This document shows positions 58,633-64,000 of a stretch of DNA of 64,000 bases, one piece after another; within the stretch, counting starts at the first letter, position 1, and each line of letters starts with the position of its first letter. A model generated the notes under the pieces. The model did no database searches, was not told the origin of the DNA, and was given only the letters and a program-made list of their open reading frames with translations. Both the position numbers and the translations under genes were made by a program. Source of the DNA: Guadua angustifolia. Lineage: Eukaryota; Streptophyta; Magnoliopsida; Poales; Poaceae. The DNA is taken from assembly GCA_036346375.1 (NCBI GenBank), contig CM070512.1, forward strand, positions 43,136,466 to 43,200,465. Direction: 5' to 3'.

Positions 58633-59989
58633 CTACGCTTAATTATATCAAACTACATTACTTAAACATCCACTACATCACTAAAATGGATATAACAAAT
58701 TTTCATTAATTAAATTAATTACAATTATGCATAATTGTCCATCTAGCAATTTTATTACTTAAACATCCACTACATCACTAAAATGGATATGAATTTATCA
58801 GCAAATAACAATATATAATTGTAAATGATTAGTTTTACAAATACATCTAGCAATTTTGCCTATATAATACATCAAACCTTTTTCACTATTTAAATATCCA
58901 TCTAGCATTTTTTACTTATTTAGAAGATTTCTTCATTTCATTTTGTTATGTAGCGCTAGCTATTAAATTAAATTAATCTACAACAAATTAACAAGCATAT
59001 AATTGAATATAAGGATATATTTCTAAATAATTATTTATGTTCCAACTTTCATTATTGCAAAATCCATCTACCATTTCCCATTATTTAAATATTCAACTAG
59101 CAATTCTCACTATTTATAATTGATCATCTAGCAATCCTTTACTATTAAAAATCCATATAACAAATTTTCATTAATTAAATTAATTACAATTATGCATAAT
59201 TGTCCATCTAGCAATTTTATTACTTAAACATCCATTACATCACTAAAATGGATATGAATTTACTACAAATAACAATATATAATTGTAAATGATTAGTTTT
59301 ACAAATACATCTAGCAATTTTGCCTATATAATACATCAAACCTTTTTCACTATTTAAATATCCATCTAGCATTTTTTACTTATTTAGAAGATTTCTTCAT
59401 TTCATTTTGTTATGTAGCGCTAGCTATTAAATTAAATTAATCTACAACAAATTAACAAGCATATAATTGAATATAAGGATATATTTCTAAATAATTATTT
59501 ATGTTCCAACTTGCATTATTGCAAAATCCATCTACCATTTCCCATTATTTAAATATTCAACTAGCAATTCTCACTATTTATAATTGATCATCTAGCAATC
59601 CTTTACTATTAAAAATCGGCGTGAATTATAATCTATTCAATAATTTAGCTAGATCTTAATTTGAGCAAAGACTTACATAAACTGCTCACACCGCATAATC
59701 GAGCAATTATCAACATCTATAGCACTCAGTAAAGTAAAATTTTCGACATATATAACATACATCAAGTCAAGAACCTCGAAAAATTTTAATTAATACAATT
59801 TTTCAAAGAAGAACTCCCCAAGATAATACAGCCTCCTCTTTGATTTGCTCACGGAGAAGATGTCGATTCGATGAAAAATATGAACAAAATATCGACACCA
59901 AATTTCAAGCAAAGACCTCTCCGGAAAAATACACCCGAGCAAAGAGCGCCTCTTCTCGCTCGCCGGGAAATGCGCTTGTCGTGAAGATC
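58633..59989. other. AT-rich, with a 465-bp tandem duplication
   Basis: 58689-59153 and 59154-59619 are near-identical units (TATAACAAATTTTCATTAAT... to ...CTATTAAAAATC). Within each unit, TTACTTAAACATCC(A/T)CTACATCAC also echoes the preceding sequence at 58653. No coding pattern; this is upstream of the minus-strand TnpD and could be its 5' leader. Confidence 0.75.
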
Positions 59990-60310
59990 GCTATATAATA
60001 GCTTATCATCGCCGCTCGCCAACAACCGCAAAGTGATAAGGTCATATTACGCTGAAAATACCTTATCACCGCCGGTTACGTGCGTAACCCAGGCGAAGTG
60101 ATAAGGTCATACTACGCGGAAAATTGCGTTATGCGGAAAATACATATCACGCCGGTTGAATATACGAACCGGCGAGTAAATTTAAATATCACCGCTGGCT
60201 ATAAATTAAACCTAAGAAGATATTTCACCGCCGGCTATAGGTATTAACCTACGGTGATAGTCGATTATCACTTGCCGGTTGGTAATACAAACCGGCAAAG
60301 ATACTCGAAG
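59990..60310. repeat. CACTA-type subterminal repeat array
   Basis: Repeated CGCCGGTT-spacer-AACC(G)GGCG hairpins separated by GTGATAAGGTCATA-like words. Same general design as the arrays at 61060-61340 and 62000-62275, but a different sequence family. Confidence 0.7.
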
Positions 60311-60414
60311 TTCAACTCCGCACGATACCAACCGTCGCTTGCTGTTCGCTCTTCCGCGCCAACTGCTAGCGCTTCACATTCCTCTCGCCAACTGTTGTTC
60401 TTCCCATTCTCCTC

Positions 60415-60421
60415 TATATAA
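60415..60421 (+). promoter_or_regulatory. TATA box next to subterminal repeats
   Basis: TATATAA in CTCTATATAATGCC, about 100 bp past the array. A plus-strand transcript would start near 60445. Confidence 0.5.
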
Positions 60422-60511
60422 TGCCAAGATTGTTGCATCCAATCCACTCTTGTCACAATCCACACAATCCACTTTTGTTGCAGCCCCACACAATCCACTT
60501 TTGTTGCAACA

Positions 60512-60828
60512 ATGGCACCCCTAAGAAGCGTGCACGTGTTGGTGAGCCCCACCGATCCGTCGCATGTATGAGGAGGAGAAGGAGGAGGAGGTGGAGGCGG
60601 AGGAGGAGGAAGAGGAGGCAAGGAGGAGGAGGACGACGGCAGCGATGACGCATTTACAAATGACGGCGGCGAGAATCTGCGGCGTTGGGGCAAGACTAAC
60701 TCCGCCACCGAATCGGATTCGGATGAGAAGGAGGACGAGCACCGCCAAGACATCAAGCGGCAGCTCCCATGACGAGGAGGAGGAGGAGGAGGAGGAAGAT
60801 GATTACATTTACGAGTTTTGGATATAGG
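60512..60828 (+). pseudogene. Remnant of a small CACTA-encoded acidic/basic protein
   Basis: A frame near 60508 encodes TPKKRARVGEP, a basic nuclear-localisation-like start. It is followed by Glu/Asp- or Arg-rich low complexity from GGAGGA repeats, and YIYEFWI before a stop. It sits between two subterminal arrays, as in short CACTA derivatives. The frame is broken and function is unknown. Confidence 0.35.
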
Positions 60829-61059
60829 GCTTCGCGCCATTAGACTATTATAATTAGAACTAAATATGTAATGTTGAACAAAATATGCTTTGTAAATGTT
60901 ATTTTAATTAATACATATCCCGCAAATTACAAATTTGCTTTCATATGTTCTGCTTTTTAACTAATTATGCTTTCATATGCTCTATTTTTTAACTAATTAT
61001 GCTTTCATATGTTCTGCGAGATAAATTACAATATTTATTATGTTCTCGCATCGAATCGA

Positions 61060-61340
61060 CATCTTTGGAACGATAATATCATTATCGGTTCTATAGTAAA
61101 ACCGCGGTGAAAATGGTCTTATCAACGCCGGGTTTTACTATAGAACCGCAATAATAAATCACTACCGTTCTACATGTAAACCGGTAATATCTTCTTATCA
61201 CCGCCGGTTCTCTATTAAACCGCAATGATATTACCTCCATTGCTGCGAGAAATTGAAACTAATCTTATCACTTTGCCGATTGAAGTTTGAACCGCGGTGA
61301 TAATATCATCCTTGCAGTTGAATTTGGAACCCAAGTGATG
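61060..61340. repeat. CACTA-type subterminal repeat array
   Basis: Hairpin units such as CGGTTCTATAGTAAAACCGCGG and GGGTTTTACTATAGAACCGC in both orientations, with ATCACCGCCGGTT words. Together with 59990-60310 it may bound a short CACTA element ending at GAGTAGTG (61404), but a matching start was not found. Confidence 0.65.
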
Positions 61341-61404
61341 ATATTATCACTTGCCCGGCTCGGACCAAGGCGATGATGGTCATGATGAGGCGATCAGAGT
61401 AGTG

Positions 61405-61958
61405 ATAATATATTCATGAGCAAAATTGAAATACTTCAAATGTATTATAGAGCACGAATATATTTCAATGTATAGCTAAGATTCCAAACTTCCAGTGTCT
61501 TCTGCATGAGGAAATCACAACATCTAGATTAAATTGGTATTTATCATTAAAAAGAAGCTTCAAACAACAAAGCCATACTATAATCTATCCTCCTCTAGGA
61601 ACATATCTTTCAGCACATTTTTTGGCTGTAAACCTTGTTATCACTATTACTTCACCAAGTGTTTTGGCCACACGAAAAACAACATGCCGCTTCCGGACAC
61701 AAAGAGTTCTAGGGTGCTATAGAGGCCGGCCCTTTGTACTCTTTAGGACGCTTGATGGTTATCATATGGGATAGATTAGTTTCTGCATAGAACACCATGT
61801 AAAATTATCATATGGAATAGATTAGTTTCTGCATAGAACACCATGTAAAACTTCAAAAGAAACAATATTATTATTTAAGCATGTGAGGTAGTCATAGCTT
61901 GCAAAGGACATGTTTATTTTACAGTAGAAGATGAGATAAAGTTGGTCACATTACAAAT
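61405..61958. other. Spacer between CACTA copies
   Basis: No gene recognised. A 44-bp word (ATCATATGG(G/A)ATAGATTAGTTTCTGC...) is tandemly doubled at about 61761-61850. Confidence 0.5.
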
Positions 61959-61999
61959 CACTACTACAAAAAAGACATAGGTGACGCCCTATTTGTGGC

Positions 62000-62275
62000 G
62001 GTTCATTTCGAACCGCACAAATACATGTATCGCTGGCGTTCTTTGTGAAATTGGCGGAGGACCATTTGTGGCGGTTTCATCCAAAACCGCCATCGATAAT
62101 ACATTATCTGTGACGGTTTATATTTGAAACCGCCATCGATAACGCCGTGACTATTTGTGGCGGTTGGTAGATGGAACCGCCACAGATAATAAATTATCGT
62201 GGCGGTTTGGTTTACAACCGCCACTAATATAATTATCTGTGGCGGTTTGGTTTACAACCGCCACAAATAATGTTT
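62000..62275. repeat. CACTA subterminal hairpin array
   Basis: At least five units of the form TGTGGCGGTT-spacer-AACCGCCAC, with ATAATACATTATC-type spacers. Each unit is a short perfect or near-perfect hairpin. Confidence 0.85.
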
Positions 62276-62277
62276 TC

Positions 62278-62286
62278 TATATAAAG
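62278..62286 (+). promoter_or_regulatory. TATA box of the CACTA TnpD gene
   Basis: TATATAAAG immediately after the hairpin array and about 880 bp before the TnpD start codon, leaving room for a leader intron. Confidence 0.6.
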
Positions 62287-63169
62287 CCCTTCTTTGCACT
62301 GTCATTTGGTCATCTTCCTCATCTCTTTGCCTTAAAAGAAAAGTTAGCTTTTTCATTTCAGATTTTGTTTGGACAAGATCTTGTGCTTCTACTTCCTAGA
62401 ATTGTTCCAAGGTGTGTAAAATATGTTTCTCTCTTCATTTGTACTTTAAAATTGCCATTAATGGTTTATTCTAGCTTAATTAAGGTTTAGATGCAAGGTC
62501 TACATTTAGTTTGTTTTTATTTACCTAGCAATTTTTAGATGATGAATTTATTACCTTGCTTGTATTAGATTAAGTTGTCTACCTTGTTTAGATGATGAAT
62601 GTTTTGTCAAGCATATATCAAATTTATGTATTTACGATTATTGGATATTAATGAAAAATAAATTATAGTTAATATATGATAGATGGGTGATCATGATGTT
62701 AATTGCCTTGCATTTTGAGATGAGGAAATTTATTATGTTGCTCTTCCGAAGGATATGTATAAAAATTACGTAGTTAAAATTTTTTCTTAGTTACCATTAA
62801 TTTTTTTTCAGATTAGCGTGCATATACATCTTGCTCCATTAGTGGGTATTGTTAGTGAATTTTATGAAGCATATAAACCCAATTTATGTAATTAAGATTG
62901 TTGGATGTGAATGATAAATAAATTTTAGTTAATATGATAGTCGGGTGATCATGAAATTTTGAGGTGAGGAATTTATTATGTTGATCTTCCTGAGGATATA
63001 TATAATTTTTGGTTACGTATGAGTATATATTAAAATTAATTAATTAAGTTTGCAACATTTACTTAGTATTAATGTTGTCCCGTTAGTGCATATTGTTGAA
63101 TATTCAATAACAATTTATTTAATTAAGATTTTTGGATATTAATAAATTGCTTAAATTAATGAACTGTAG

Positions 63170-64000
63170 ATGGACCGAGATGGATGTACGATGCGAACCG
63201 CTGCAGCCAAGAATATATCGACGGTGTATCTGTTTTTCTAAGGGCACCGAGGAGAACGACTTTGCAAAAGAAGACGGAGTACATACACCGTCCATGCATT
63301 GATTGCAAGAATGAGAAGATGTTTTGAACAAAACCATATCCATTTGCATTTGATCCGGAGGGTTTTGTACCGCTATACAAGTTGGACAAGGCACGGTGAA
63401 GAGGAGATCATACTTGAACGTGATAACGCCGACGGCGATGGAGCCGCAATGTGGAAGCCGACATCGCTATGGATTCGATGAGGATAGGTTGGTCGTCGAT
63501 GACGACATTAACTGCTCAAATGTTGCGCGATGCGTAAGAGAACTACACTAGTCGGAGAGTTTAATCAATTCACGGGTTTGATGGAGGATTCGGAGAAACC
63601 TTTGTTCCCGGTTGTAAGGAGGAATACACAAAGTTGCACACGGTGCTCTCGCCATCAAATTGAAGGCATCCAATGGTTGGTCCGACAAGAGTTTCACGGC
63701 GTTGTTACATCTCTTAGCGGACATATTGCTCAAGGAAACGTGTTGCCTAAAACCACATATCTAGCTAAGAAGGTTGTATGTCCTTGGGATTGGAAGTAGA
63801 AAGAATACATGCTTGTCCAAATGATCGATATCTTTGTATCGCAAAGACTATGCGTACATTCATGTATGTCCGGTGCAAAGCGTCGCGATACAAGCGTAAG
63901 GGCGATGATAATGGGCTATCGAGGTGAAGAAAGGAGCTCCCGCAAAGGTGGTGTGGTATTTGCGGTAATACCTCGATTGAAGCGTTTATTTGGAAACAAA
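63170..64000 (+). pseudogene. CACTA TnpD-type transposase, N-terminal part (broken)
   Basis: Starts ATGGACCGA, then (after a one-base frame slip) WMYDANRCSQEYIDGVSVFL, then YIHRPCIDCKNEKMF, then HLIRRVLYRYTSWTRHGEEE. Later come LKASNGWSDKS and RRLYVLG-type pieces. It is closely related to the N-terminal text of the minus-strand copy at 58632. Stop codons and frameshifts occur within the first 150 codons. Truncated by the window end. Confidence 0.82.

Larger units (their letters stand above)
61959..64000 (+). mobile_element. CACTA element, 5' part (runs off the window)
   Basis: Begins CACTACTACAAAAAAG, the terminal inverted repeat typical of grass CACTA (En/Spm) elements. Next come subterminal hairpin repeats (62000-62275), a TATA box (62278), a leader with AT-rich probable intron, and a TnpD-type coding region from 63170. 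The other end lies beyond the window. Confidence 0.85.

Noticed and set aside
60268..60840. 190-codon minus-strand frame rich in Pro and Ser
   Set aside because: Low-complexity antisense reading of GGAGGA repeats between CACTA arrays; it spans a repeat array and has no domain.
61391..61404. CACTA right terminus GATCAGAGTAGTG
   Set aside because: A matching CACTACTCTGATC start and a 3-bp duplication were not found, so it may be chance.

Overview
The window is plant nuclear DNA from a grass (Poaceae). It holds three intron-containing plant genes, and the remainder is dominated by grass-type transposable elements: Sirevirus-like and Gypsy LTRs, a SMART-type TRIM, L1 LINEs, hAT, Mutator-like, Stowaway and CACTA elements. 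The species cannot be fixed from sequence alone. No tRNA, rRNA, CRISPR array or bacterial feature was found. Three genes, all on the minus strand, were reconstructed exon by exon, and each reading frame stays open through consistent splice phases. They are: (1) QCR7, a mitochondrial complex III subunit, 31952 down to 24400, 4 exons, 123 aa; (2) a plastid-type DUF2358 (NTF2/SnoaL-like) protein, 38283 down to 34292, 8 exons, about 219 aa; (3) ZDS, zeta-carotene desaturase, 47691 down to 41936, 14 exons, 565 aa. They appear to be independent housekeeping, plastid and carotenoid genes, not a functional cluster. Layout. 1-9850: repeat-derived intergenic DNA with several MITE-like inverted repeats and a 3.48-kb solo LTR (5323-8801) flanked by the 5-bp duplication ATCGA. 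9854-10547: a non-autonomous hAT. 12093-18546: a decayed hAT with BED finger, core and hATC dimerization remnants, split by a second solo LTR (12889-16333, duplication TGCCA). 18550-24400: MITEs and a 1-kb foldback element with tRNA-like arms. 24400-32160: QCR7, whose intron 2 carries a 5.6-kb defective Ty3/Gypsy element. 32160-34290: MITEs. 34292-38283: the DUF2358 gene, with a Mutator-like hairpin in intron 6 and a LINE in intron 3. 38476-41073: a third solo LTR (duplication CCATG), 192 bp upstream of the DUF2358 start codon. 41936-47691: ZDS, with a SMART in intron 5 and a LINE tail in intron 6. 48-64 kb: a CACTA mosaic with ORF2-type remnants, two TnpD-type transposases facing each other, subterminal hairpin arrays, and a 420-bp foldback hairpin. 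The most interesting material is how mobile DNA sits inside and beside working genes. A retrotransposon lies about 36 bp from a splice donor, and a Mutator-type hairpin lies 3 nt from another. A solo LTR sits just upstream of a start codon, and a miniature retrotransposon with intact LTRs, primer site and target duplication sits in a carotenoid gene. All three genes nevertheless read as intact. No undescribed multi-gene system was recognised.
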